Shown piece by piece: positions 1 through 7,717 of a DNA stretch of 64,000 bases (positions within the stretch are counted from its first letter, which is position 1; every line of letters starts with the position of its first letter). Source of the DNA: CALOBA01 sp942491465 (lineage in GTDB: Bacteria > Pseudomonadota > Gammaproteobacteria > Chromatiales > Chromatiaceae); assembly GCA_942491465.1 (NCBI GenBank), contig CALOBA010000030.1, forward strand, positions 53,285 through 117,284. The letters run 5' to 3'. The position numbers and the translations under genes are program-made. Below the pieces are notes generated by a model. That model was not told the origin of the DNA. It ran no database searches and worked only from the letters and a program-made list of their open reading frames with translations.

Positions 1-969
1 GTTGGCATCGGGATGCTGCTGCTGGTGCTGCTGCGGGCGCGCCGATCGGGTCACAGGGCTCGATCCGTTGCCGCGGATGACGACGGGACCGCATTGGAGC
101 TGGTCGACCTCGGCGAGCGTTACCGCACCATGGCGGATACGATTCGACATGCGACCCTGTCCCAGCGCGCCTATCGCCGTTTCGTCAAGGACGAGCGCAA
201 GGCGGAGCGGGCGCGGGAGAAGTCCGACGCGGTGCGGCGGCGGATCTTCGTCATCGACTTCAGCGGCGATCTGATGGCCACCGAGGTCGACGCCCTGCGC
301 GAGACGGTCTCGGCGCTGCTGATGGTGGCGCGCGACGATGACGAGGTCGTGGTCCGTCTGGAGAACGCCGGCGGCGCCGTTGCCGAGCACGGACTTGCCG
401 CGGCCCAGCTTCAGCGTATCCGCGCGCGCGGCCTTGCGCTGACGGTCGCGGTGGACACGGTGGCGGCCAGCGGCGGCTATCTGATGGCCTGCGTCGCCAA
501 TCGCATCCTGGCGGCGCCGTTCGCCGTGATCGGCTCCATCGGCGTGCTCGCCGAGCTGCCCAACTTCCATCGGCTGCTGGAGCGCCATGGCGTCGATTTC
601 GAGCTGCACACCGCCGGCGAGCACAAGCGCACGATCACGCTGTTCGGAGAGAACGACGAGGCCGGGCGGGCCAAGCTGCGCGAGCAGCTGACGGCAACCC
701 ACGAGCTGTTCAAGGGATACATCCGTGAGCAGCGCGAAGGTCTCGACGTGGAGCAGGTCGCCACCGGTGATTACTGGCACGGTCGCCAGGCCAAGGCGAT
801 CGGCCTTGTGGATGAGGTGTGCACCAGTGACGACTACCTGCTCGCCGCCTGCGAGGACGCCGATGTGCTCAAGCTGCGCTACGAGGTCAAGAAGGCCCCC
901 GTGGAGCGTTTGCTGGCCGCGGTGCGGTTGTCGCTGGCGAGCCTGCGCGGGCGTTTCGGCATTCGGTGA
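1..969 (+). CDS. sohB: SohB-like S49 family peptidase (5' partial)
   Basis: Inner-membrane serine peptidase of the S49 (signal peptide peptidase A/SohB) family, which uses a Ser/Lys dyad. The frame is open to the left edge; the first in-frame ATG is at 13, but the sequence before it is hydrophobic, so the N-terminal membrane anchor starts outside the window. Counting from that ATG, the nucleophile is Ser153 in VAASGGYLMAC and the general-base lysine is Lys205 in HTAGEHKRT, both matching E. coli SohB as I remember it. GSIGVLAELPNF is the typical core strand. An N-terminal charged linker (about residues 30-75) precedes the peptidase fold. The visible 318 residues agree with the family length of about 350 minus the missing anchor. 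Confidence 0.9.
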   Translation, partial: VGIGMLLLVLLRARRSGHRARSVAADDDGTALELVDLGERYRTMADTIRHATLSQRAYRRFVKDERKAERAREKSDAVRRRIFVIDFSGDLMATEVDALRETVSALLMVARDDDEVVVRLENAGGAVAEHGLAAAQLQRIRARGLALTVAVDTVAASGGYLMACVANRILAAPFAVIGSIGVLAELPNFHRLLERHGVDFELHTAGEHKRTITLFGENDEAGRAKLREQLTATHELFKGYIREQREGLDVEQVATGDYWHGRQAKAIGLVDEVCTSDDYLLAACEDADVLKLRYEVKKAPVERLLAAVRLSLASLRGRFGIR

Positions 970-1135
970 AGCACACCGCGGCTGACGTCCCGATCCGTAT
1001 CCGGCAGCCGCGGGCGGGATCGCGTTCTAGCGCTCCGGCATGGCCCGGTTTTTGCCGTACAATGTCGCTCCTTGCCACGGCGTTGTCGGCCTGATCCAGC
1101 CTCTCGCCGTAGGCGCTACTGCCGATGCCTCGCCG

Positions 1136-2200
1136 ATGAACGCGATTCTCCCTCGTCCGCTCAACCGCTCTTTACGGACCCTGCGCCGGCATGCGCCTGT
1201 GCCGCCGGCCTGCTCGATGGCGCGGGTCGCCGCGCTGTCGCTGCTGCTGGCCGCAACCTTGGGCTCGGTCGGGGCCGCCGAGCCCGACGATGGCGCGATG
1301 CAGCCGCTGGAAGCGGTCCAGGCGTTGCGCCGGCAGATCGGGGTGCAGCAGGTGCGCATCGCCGAGCTGCAACGCATCCATGCCGAGACCGAGCGTGAGC
1401 GCCAGCGCCTTGCCGTCGAGCTTGATGCGCTGCGGCTGAAGGCCAGCCAGGGCGCAGAGCTGGCCGAGCAGATTGCGACGCTGCGCCTGCTGACCGATCG
1501 CCTGGCCAGGGTCGTGCCCGCGGATTCGCAATCGCCCGCCCAGCCGGCCGAAGACGGCGAGCGAGACGCTGAGCTGCAGGCGATCGAGCTTGCCGAGGCG
1601 CGCCGCAGATTGGCGGCCCTCACCGAGGTCTATGCCGATGCCCAGCAGGCGCGCCAGTCGGCCGAAGCGGAGCAGGCGGCCGCGGCGGCCCGCGCCGCGG
1701 AGCTCGACGCGCGACTGCAGCAGCAGCAGCTTTCACTGACCGATGCGCAGCTGCGCGCGGACAAGGCCGAGAAGCTGCATGCGGCGCTCGAAGACGCGCG
1801 CGCCCGGTTGCTGACCGAAAACGAGAAGTTGAAGGTGGAGCTGGAGAATGCCCGTGCCCGCCAAGCCGAGGCGCTGGAGCAGGCGGTTAGGCTCGATGCC
1901 CGGTTGGTTGCCGCCGAAGCGCGCGCCGAGCAGGCGACGCGTGAGCCCGACGCCTCGCTGGACGTGCCTACGACGCCCGCCGGCTCCGACGCGGTCCAGG
2001 CCGCTGTGACGGCGATCGGCAATGACGGGGCGGCCGCGTCCCCGGTCGTCTACCTGGTGCGCGAGGATGACAGCCTCTCCAAGATCAGCGTGCGCTTCTA
2101 TGGCAATTCGGCGGACTGGGAGCGGATCTTCGCGGCCAATCGCGATGTGCTCGACGCCCCCGATACCCTGGCGCCGGGTATGCGGCTGATCATCCCTTGA
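1136..2200 (+). CDS. Exported coiled-coil protein with C-terminal LysM domain
   Basis: 354 residues from ATG 1136; an alternative ATG at 1217 gives MARVAALSLLLAATLGSVGA, a clean signal peptide, and may be the real start. Residues of about 90-300 are Ala/Glu/Arg/Gln-rich heptads typical of a long coiled coil. The last 50 residues (YLVREDDSLSKISVRFYG to GMRLIIP) form a LysM peptidoglycan- or glycan-binding domain. The layout resembles the C-terminal LysM of FimV-like and other envelope proteins, but no FimV TPR region is visible. A TACAAT hexamer at 1058-1063 may be a -10 box, but no good -35 was found. Envelope location is inferred; the exact role is unknown. Confidence 0.7.
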   Translation: MNAILPRPLNRSLRTLRRHAPVPPACSMARVAALSLLLAATLGSVGAAEPDDGAMQPLEAVQALRRQIGVQQVRIAELQRIHAETERERQRLAVELDALRLKASQGAELAEQIATLRLLTDRLARVVPADSQSPAQPAEDGERDAELQAIELAEARRRLAALTEVYADAQQARQSAEAEQAAAAARAAELDARLQQQQLSLTDAQLRADKAEKLHAALEDARARLLTENEKLKVELENARARQAEALEQAVRLDARLVAAEARAEQATREPDASLDVPTTPAGSDAVQAAVTAIGNDGAAASPVVYLVREDDSLSKISVRFYGNSADWERIFAANRDVLDAPDTLAPGMRLIIP

Positions 2201-2223
2201 GGGACCGCGGCTGCCGTCGCGGC

Positions 2224-2376
2224 TTGATGATCGGCGATCAGCTCGGCACCGACATCCTCGGCGCGTCCCGATTCGGTCTCGACTCGCTGCTCATCGGCAG
2301 CGGGCTCGCCCCCGGCGGACCGGTGGCGAGCTGGTCGGTACGGCCCACCTGGTACCTGCCGAGCCTCGCCGGCTGA
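2224..2376 (+). pseudogene. 3' remnant of a HAD-IIA family hydrolase
   Basis: A 50-codon open stretch just before the next gene translates as the last part of a HAD-superfamily class IIA phosphatase: LMIGDQLGTDILGASRFG contains the motif IV GD..xTDI.GA signature, and the stretch ends in WYLPSLAG then TGA at 2374-2376. Nothing upstream encodes the catalytic DxD or cap domain, because the LysM gene ends at 2200. It is either a gene fragment left by deletion or, less likely, a short translated peptide from ATG 2227. Confidence 0.55.
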
Positions 2377-2381
2377 CCGGG

Positions 2382-3086
2382 GTGGCCAACTTCCAGGCAC
2401 ACCTCATCGGCGGCGCGCTGGCCAGCAGCGCCGGTGCCTTCGCGAGCTTTGGTCGGGGGCTCAGCGACGCCGCCGAGTCCCAAGCGCTGTTCGCCGTCGG
2501 CGTCGCCGCCAGCCTGCTGCCGGACATCGATGCCGATGCATCCAAGCCGGTCCGGGCCGTCTTCGCGCTGGCCGGCATTGTCTTCGGCTTTCTGGTGGCC
2601 TTCACCTTCGCCCACCGCCTCGGGCTGTTGGAGCTGGTGGTGGTTTGGGCCGCGCTCTGGCTGTTCGTCCGCTTTCCGGTGTTCTGGCTCTTCGCCCACC
2701 ACACCGTTCATCGCGGTGTTTGGCACAGTCTGCTGATGGCGCTGGTGCTGGCGTTGACTGCCGCCGTCCTCGCCGAGCGCTGGCTGGGGTTGCCCGCGCT
2801 CATGGCCTGGCTGGTGGGCGGGTTTACCCTGCTCGGCTACTTGACCCACCTGACGCTCGACGAGCTCGCCAGCGTCGACCTGGCCGGCAACCGCGTCAAG
2901 CGCTCGTTCGGCACGGCGCTCAAGCCGTTCAGCTTGGATGCCTGGCCCGCATCGCTGCTGTTGCTGCTGGCGTTGATCATGCTGCTCGGCATTGCGCCCG
3001 ATCCCGCGCCGCTGCTGGCCGCCATGGCCGGTCTCGGGCTCGACACCCGGCTGGTTGCGGCCCTCTGGCCGCGCTGGGGGGTCTGA
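2382..3086 (+). CDS. DUF457/YdjM-type membrane-bound metal-dependent hydrolase
   Basis: 234 residues from a GTG start at 2382, 6 bases after the preceding stop. The N-terminus MANFQAHLIGGALAS followed by LLPDIDAD, and later HHTVHRGVWHSLL, are the His/Asp clusters of the DUF457 (YdjM, LexA-regulated) family of inner-membrane putative metal-dependent hydrolases. Four to six hydrophobic segments are visible (around residues 60-80, 83-105, 118-135, 145-165, 190-210). The enzymatic activity of this family has not been shown to my knowledge. It lies alone between the HAD remnant and the ribosomal operon. Confidence 0.75.
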   Translation: MANFQAHLIGGALASSAGAFASFGRGLSDAAESQALFAVGVAASLLPDIDADASKPVRAVFALAGIVFGFLVAFTFAHRLGLLELVVVWAALWLFVRFPVFWLFAHHTVHRGVWHSLLMALVLALTAAVLAERWLGLPALMAWLVGGFTLLGYLTHLTLDELASVDLAGNRVKRSFGTALKPFSLDAWPASLLLLLALIMLLGIAPDPAPLLAAMAGLGLDTRLVAALWPRWGV

Positions 3087-3113
3087 TCGGCCGATGGTCC
3101 TCGCGCGGAGCCC

Positions 3114-3141
3114 TTCCAATTCCGCGGCGTTCATGTATCAT
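3114..3141 (+). promoter_or_regulatory. Candidate sigma-70 promoter for the rpsP operon
   Basis: TTCCAA (3114-3119) and TATCAT (3136-3141) are separated by 16 bases and lie 130 bases upstream of rpsP, in the only gap before the operon. The match is partial, so this is a prediction only. Confidence 0.35.
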
Positions 3142-3270
3142 TGCCGGTTTACCTTCGCTGGGCCAGGGCAGACGCATCGCTTAGTCGTTCGCCCCACGCG
3201 TGCTCCGGCGTCCCCATCGACACCAACCCAGTGTGCTGGCTCAGCCGGCGCAGAGATTCGGAACACCTCC

Positions 3271-3540
3271 ATGGTCAAGATTCGTCTGGCTCGCGGCGGC
3301 GCAAAGAAGCGTCCCTTCTATCAGATTGTCGTCACCGACATCCGCAATTCCCGTGACGGGCGCTACATCGAGCGTCTCGGTTTCTTCAACCCCGTTGCCA
3401 CCGGCGGCGAGGTTCGGCTGCGCGTCGACCTGCCGCGGGTCAAGCACTGGCTCGAGCGCGGTGCCCAGCCCACAGGTCGCGTCGCGACGCTGATGAAGCA
3501 GGCCGAGAAGCAATCCATGCCGGAGGCCGCCGCAGCCTGA
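3271..3540 (+). CDS. rpsP: 30S ribosomal protein S16
   Basis: 89 residues starting MVKIRLARGGAKKRPFYQ, the invariant N-terminus of bacterial S16, which helps 30S assembly near helices of the 5' domain of 16S rRNA. RDGRYIERLGFFNP is the second signature. The length is slightly above the usual 80-90 because of an Ala-rich tail. It is the first gene of the conserved rpsP-rimM-trmD-rplS operon, separated from rimM by 120 bases. Confidence 0.98.
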   Translation: MVKIRLARGGAKKRPFYQIVVTDIRNSRDGRYIERLGFFNPVATGGEVRLRVDLPRVKHWLERGAQPTGRVATLMKQAEKQSMPEAAAA

Positions 3541-3660
3541 TTGCCTCGTGCATACGGTGCGCACGGCGCAACTGGTGCGTCCGGGCCGCCTACGCTTGAG
3601 CGCCGGTACTAAGTCGGCGCCGACAGTATGCAGGTCGCCACAGGCATCGGATCAGCCTTG

Positions 3661-4179
3661 ATGTCCGCTGTTCAGCTCAGCCCTGCCGATCCCCTACGAC
3701 TCATTCCCGTAGGACGGATCGTCGGGGTGTTTGGGGTGCAGGGATGGGTCAAGGTCTTCTCCGAGACCGCGCGGCGGGAGGACATCTTCCGCTACTCCCC
3801 CTGGTATCTGGACAATCGGCCCTGGCGACTGATCTCCGGTAAGCGGCATGGCAAGGCGCTGATCGCTCAGCTGGACGGCTGTGACGATCGCGACGCCGCT
3901 GCCGCATTGATCGGACGCTCGATCTCCGTGCGCCGTGATCAGCTGCCGCCGCCATCGCCCGACGAACTCTACTGGGCCGATCTCGAAGGGATGCGCGTGA
4001 TAACGGCGCAAGGGGTGGATTTGGGGGTGGTCGAACGGCTGTTTGAGACCGGAGCCAACGACGTGCTGGTGGTGCGCGGAGAGCGCGAGCGCCTGATCCC
4101 GTTCCTCTGGGAGCGCGTGGTGCAGGATGTGGATCTTGATCGGCGCGAGATGCGCGTGGATTGGGACCCGGAATTTTAG
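3661..4179 (+). CDS. rimM: Ribosome maturation factor RimM
   Basis: 172 residues. The RimM N-terminal beta-barrel is recognised from VGRIVGVFGVQGWVKVFS, and the C-terminal PRC-barrel from YWADLEGMRVITAQG to GERERLIPFLWERVV. It binds S19 and helps mature the 30S head. I chose ATG 3661 rather than ATG 3628 because the family normally starts only a few residues before the (V/L)GRI motif. It sits between rpsP and trmD, as in most gammaproteobacteria. Confidence 0.96.
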   Translation: MSAVQLSPADPLRLIPVGRIVGVFGVQGWVKVFSETARREDIFRYSPWYLDNRPWRLISGKRHGKALIAQLDGCDDRDAAAALIGRSISVRRDQLPPPSPDELYWADLEGMRVITAQGVDLGVVERLFETGANDVLVVRGERERLIPFLWERVVQDVDLDRREMRVDWDPEF

Positions 4180-4213
4180 CCGGCGGGTGCGTCGGTAGTC
4201 AGCAGGACCGGAC

Positions 4214-4993
4214 ATGCGGTTTGATGTGGTCACCTTGTTTCCGGAGCAGTTTCGGCCGTTCTGTTCCGAAGGCGTGATCGCTCGGGCCATCGATCGGGGC
4301 GTTGCGACGCTGGCGACCTGGAATCCGCGGGAACTGGCGACCGATCGTCACCGCACGGTCGATGACCGTCCCTACGGGGGTGGGCCAGGGATGTTGCTGA
4401 AGGTGGAGCCGCTGCGCGCGACCATCCAGGCGGCAAAGGCGGCGGCGACCGAGGCGGGTGTGGCGAGTCGGGTCGCGTACCTCTCGCCGCAAGGACGCGT
4501 GCTCGACCAGGATGCCATGGTACGTATCAGCTCGGCCCGGGGCTGGGTCCTGGTGGCCGGGCGCTACGAGGGGGTCGACGAGCGTCTCTTACGGACCTGC
4601 ATCGACGAGGAATGGTCCATCGGCGACTATGTGCTGAGCGGTGGCGAGCTGCCGGCAATGGTGGTCATGGACGCGGTGATTCGGCTGCTCCCGGGTGCCC
4701 TCGGTCACGCCGACTCCGCTGGACAGGATTCGCACATGGATGGTCTTTTGGATTGCCCGCACTTCACCAGGCCGGAGGAGATCGACGGTCTGCGGGTGCC
4801 GGAGGTCCTGCTCGGCGGCAATCACGCCGCCATCGCGCGCTGGCGCCTGATGCAGGCGCTCGGCCGGACCTGGCTGCGACGGCCCGATCTGTTGCGCCGC
4901 CGAACACTCAACGACGAAGAGCAAGCGCTGCTCGACGAATTTATCCGGGCGCACAACGACGCCCGTGGGGAACAGGAGCCACACGAAACATGA
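4214..4993 (+). CDS. trmD: tRNA (guanine-N1)-methyltransferase TrmD
   Basis: 259 residues starting MRFDVVTLFPEQF. It methylates G37 of tRNAs using S-adenosylmethionine bound in a trefoil knot. The knot motifs YVLSGGELPAMVVMDA and GLLDCPHFTRP are present, as is DDRPYGGGPGML near the N-terminus. The stop codon overlaps the rplS start (ATGA at 4990-4993), so the two are translationally coupled. Confidence 0.98.
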   Translation: MRFDVVTLFPEQFRPFCSEGVIARAIDRGVATLATWNPRELATDRHRTVDDRPYGGGPGMLLKVEPLRATIQAAKAAATEAGVASRVAYLSPQGRVLDQDAMVRISSARGWVLVAGRYEGVDERLLRTCIDEEWSIGDYVLSGGELPAMVVMDAVIRLLPGALGHADSAGQDSHMDGLLDCPHFTRPEEIDGLRVPEVLLGGNHAAIARWRLMQALGRTWLRRPDLLRRRTLNDEEQALLDEFIRAHNDARGEQEPHET

Positions 4994-5334
4994 GCAACAT
5001 CATTCAACAGCTGGAACAAGAGCAGATGGGTCGCGAGATCCCGACGTTCGCGCCCGGTGATACCCTGGTCGTGCAGGTCAGGGTCAAGGAGGGCGAGCGC
5101 GAGCGCCTGCAGGCCTTCGAAGGGGTCTGTATCGCCAAGCGCAATCGGGGTCTGAACTCCGCCTTTACGGTGCGCAAGCTGTCCCATGGCGAGGGCGTCG
5201 AGCGCGTCTTCCAGACCTACAGCCCGGCGATCGCCGGCATTCAGGTCAAGCGTCGCGGCGACGTGCGCCGGGCCAAGCTCTACTACCTGCGTGGGCGCAC
5301 CGGTAAGGCCGCCCGCATCAAAGAGAAGGTCTGA
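4990..5334 (+). CDS. rplS: 50S ribosomal protein L19
   Basis: 114 residues with the L19 features FAPGDTLVVQVRVKEG, LQAFEGVCIAKRNRG and a basic C-terminus ending RIKEKV. L19 lies at the 30S-50S interface. It is the last gene of the operon; its ATG overlaps the trmD stop by four bases, and a strong inverted repeat follows at 5342-5395. Confidence 0.98.
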   Translation: MSNIIQQLEQEQMGREIPTFAPGDTLVVQVRVKEGERERLQAFEGVCIAKRNRGLNSAFTVRKLSHGEGVERVFQTYSPAIAGIQVKRRGDVRRAKLYYLRGRTGKAARIKEKV

Positions 5335-5341
5335 GTCTGTC

Positions 5342-5395
5342 GATCCGCGCCGCTGCCGGCACCCCGCGCATGCGGGGTGAGGCCGCGCGCGGATC
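5342..5395 (+). terminator. Nested hairpin after rplS
   Basis: An outer 9-bp perfect stem (gatccgcgc at 5342-5350 with gcgcggatc at 5387-5395) encloses an inner 8-bp stem (caccccgc 5360-5367 with gcggggtg 5372-5379, loop gcat). There is no clear U-run after it, so it may be a terminator or an RNA-stabilising structure. Confidence 0.5.
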
Positions 5396-5416
5396 TCAGG
5401 CTGCGATGAGGGCCGT

Positions 5417-6883
5417 TTGGCCGCCGTGACCAAACCGACCTTTTACTGGCACGACTACGAGACTTGGGGCGCCGATCCGTCCCGAGATCGGCCGTGCCAG
5501 TTCGCCGGTCTGCGCACCGACCTTGATCTCAATCCCGTCGGCGAGCCGCTGATCCTGTTCGCGCGCCCCGCCGATGACGTGCTGCCCCAGCCCGACGCCT
5601 GTCTGGTCACCGGCATCACCCCCGACCGGGCCCTGGACGCGGGCATCCCCGAGTGGGACTTCGCCACGACCGTGCAGCGCGAGCTGGCCCTGCCCGGGAC
5701 TTGCGGGGTGGGCTACAACAGCATCCGCTTCGACGACGAGATCACGCGCCATCTCTTCTACCGCAACCTGATCGATCCCTACGCCCACGCCTGGCGCAAC
5801 GGCAACTCCCGTTGGGACCTGATCGATACCCTTCGGCTTGCCCATGCCCTGCGGCCGGACGGCATTCAATGGCCCGAGCGGGAGCCCGGTGTTGCCTCGT
5901 TCCGCCTGCAAGACCTGACGGCGGCCAACGGCATCGCCCATGAGGGTGCCCACGATGCCCTTGCCGATGTGCACGCGACGCTGTCCCTTGCGCGGCTGCT
6001 CAAGGCCGCTCAGCCAAGGCTGTTCGCCTATGCGCTGACGCTGCGCGATCAGCATCGCGTCCGCGCGCTGGTCGACCGCGGTGGACCGCTGCTGCACGTC
6101 TCCGCCCGCTACCCGGCCGAGCATGGCTGTATCGCCCCGGTGGCCATCGTGGCCGCGCATCCCGGCAACCCCAAGGCCGTCATTGCCTTCGACCTGCGTG
6201 TCGATCCCACTGCGTTGCTGGATCTCGATGCCGATGCCATTCGCCAGCGTGTCTTCACGCGCGCCGAGGATCTGCCGGACGGCGTCGAGCGCCTGCCGCT
6301 GAAGGGCATTAAGCTCAACGCCGCGCCGATCCTGGCGCCGATGGCAACCTTGACGGCCGCCAGCGCCGAGCGCTGGGGGATCGACCAAGCGGTGGTCCAG
6401 CGCCATGCCCGGCAGCTGGACGGTGCCGGCCCCGCGCTGGCGGCAAAGCTCGCCGCGGTGTGGCAGGGAGGCATGGACCGGCCCGAGCCCGATGATCCGG
6501 AGCTGATGCTCTACAGCGGCCCCTTTTTCTCCGAAGCGGACCGGCGCAGGATGGCCCGGCTGCGCGAGCAGGGGCCGTCGGCGTTGTCCGAGGGGGCACG
6601 CTTCGACGATCGGCGTCTGCCGACGCTGCTGTTTCGGATACGCGCCCGCAATTGGCCGGAGACCCTGACCGAAGACGAGCGCGAGGATTGGGACGCTTGG
6701 CGTTTGGAGCGCCTTACCGAGCCAGACTCGACGGCCGGTGCCACCGCGTCGATCACGCTGGAAGCCTATCAGCAGCGGCTTGCGGATCTGCGGTCCGAAT
6801 CCGCCGAGGCCCCGGAGCGACTGGCCGTGATCGACGCCCTGGAGGCCTGGTCCGATCGGATCATGGATGCCGGGGGCTACTAG
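5417..6883 (+). CDS. sbcB: Exodeoxyribonuclease I
   Basis: 488 residues from TTG 5417 (GTG 5426 is an alternative; GAGGG at 5408-5412 suits the TTG better). DEDDh-family 3'-5' exonuclease on single-stranded DNA, acting in mismatch repair and recombination. Exonuclease motifs are FYWHDYETWG (ExoI), GYNSIRFDDEITRH (ExoII) and HDALADVHATLSLA (ExoIII with the catalytic His). The SH3-like and helical C-terminal regions typical of E. coli SbcB (475 aa) follow. The stop codon TAG (6881-6883) falls inside the CTAG that flanks an inserted 98-bp repeat element, so the element landed exactly at the gene end without changing the protein. Confidence 0.95.
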   Translation: MAAVTKPTFYWHDYETWGADPSRDRPCQFAGLRTDLDLNPVGEPLILFARPADDVLPQPDACLVTGITPDRALDAGIPEWDFATTVQRELALPGTCGVGYNSIRFDDEITRHLFYRNLIDPYAHAWRNGNSRWDLIDTLRLAHALRPDGIQWPEREPGVASFRLQDLTAANGIAHEGAHDALADVHATLSLARLLKAAQPRLFAYALTLRDQHRVRALVDRGGPLLHVSARYPAEHGCIAPVAIVAAHPGNPKAVIAFDLRVDPTALLDLDADAIRQRVFTRAEDLPDGVERLPLKGIKLNAAPILAPMATLTAASAERWGIDQAVVQRHARQLDGAGPALAAKLAAVWQGGMDRPEPDDPELMLYSGPFFSEADRRRMARLREQGPSALSEGARFDDRRLPTLLFRIRARNWPETLTEDEREDWDAWRLERLTEPDSTAGATASITLEAYQQRLADLRSESAEAPERLAVIDALEAWSDRIMDAGGY

Positions 6884-6981
6884 GGATCGGTTCAGAAACA
6901 AGTGGTGCAGACGCCCGCTCGCTGAGCCTTTGGATTTGCCGTTTCGTGGGTGCGTCTGCACCACTTGTTTCTGAACCTTGA
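6884..6981. mobile_element. 98-bp MITE-like element, copy 1
   Basis: Long imperfect inverted ends: ggttcagaaacaagtggtgc at the left and its complement at the right, extending to gcgtctg. The ends are about 27 bp with a 40-bp centre. It is flanked by CTAG at 6880-6883 and 6982-6985, which looks like a target-site duplication. A second copy in the opposite orientation lies at 20,782-20,878. No transposase is present, so it is a non-autonomous element. Confidence 0.8.
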
Positions 6982-7032
6982 CTAGTCGCGCACGGTTGGA
7001 ATGGTGGAGACGTCCAGCGCCCCGATTTCCAC

Positions 7033-7569
7033 TTAGGCTGTCGGTTCCTGGGCCGCGGGCTCGGCGATAACCTTGGCGTCGGCATTCGGAAAGCGCCCGA
7101 CGACCCAGTCGGGCAGCTTTGCCTGATTGGCGTGATAGAGGGCGTCGGACTCGATGATGATCAAGACCAGGACGGTCACCATGATGGGCAGGACGCTGGC
7201 GCCGACGACCATGGCGATCACCGCCTCCTTCATCATTCCCCCGTAGACATGCGCCGCCCAACCGGCGAGCGCGACGCCTAGGGCTGCCGTCAGCATCAGG
7301 ATAAACAGCCGGCTGCGCCGCGCGCAGACCTGCCAGTGGCACATCACGTACCAGGTATCCCGCGTCCGCGACCGCCGCGCCCGCCACAGCGTGAAGCCGA
7401 GCAGCAGGAACGAGGTCGCGGGGATCAGGGCCATCACCCAGGGGAAGCTGCCGGCGATGCCGCCGACCGCCACCGCCATCAGGATGTGGTTGCCGATCAG
7501 GTTGGTCAGGAAGATCTCGTGGGGGAGATTGGCCTGCTTGATCTCCTCGGGGCTGACGTCATAGCGCAT
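7033..7569 (-). CDS. Four-helix inner-membrane protein of unknown function
   Basis: 178 residues. Four hydrophobic segments are visible: roughly residues 22-42 and 43-62, then 88-108 and 113-140. A basic loop RRSRTRD separates the pairs, and the cytoplasmic-type tail is Ala/Glu-rich. Cys pairs in YVMCHWQVCARR are notable but I do not recognise a motif. I cannot assign a family. It is transcribed toward sbcB and ends 51 bases from the MITE. Confidence 0.6.
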   Translation of the reverse strand: MRYDVSPEEIKQANLPHEIFLTNLIGNHILMAVAVGGIAGSFPWVMALIPATSFLLLGFTLWRARRSRTRDTWYVMCHWQVCARRSRLFILMLTAALGVALAGWAAHVYGGMMKEAVIAMVVGASVLPIMVTVLVLIIIESDALYHANQAKLPDWVVGRFPNADAKVIAEPAAQEPTA

Positions 7570-7717
7570 GGGTGGAGTCCGGGGGCGGGTCGTCGGAAAA
7601 GCCTGGGAGTATATAAGCGCTTGCTAATGTTGTCACCTTCGGCCGGCGCGTGGCTTTTCTCGTCGCGCCGCCCGGCGGCGGGGGCGGCGCGCCATCGTGG
7701 GACCAAGGCAGCCGCGG

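Noticed and set aside
5396..7387. Long minus-strand open frame opposite sbcB
   Set aside because: It is antisense to a clear exonuclease I gene, crosses the MITE and the end of the next gene, and has the Gly/Arg/Gln-rich composition of a high-GC shadow frame.
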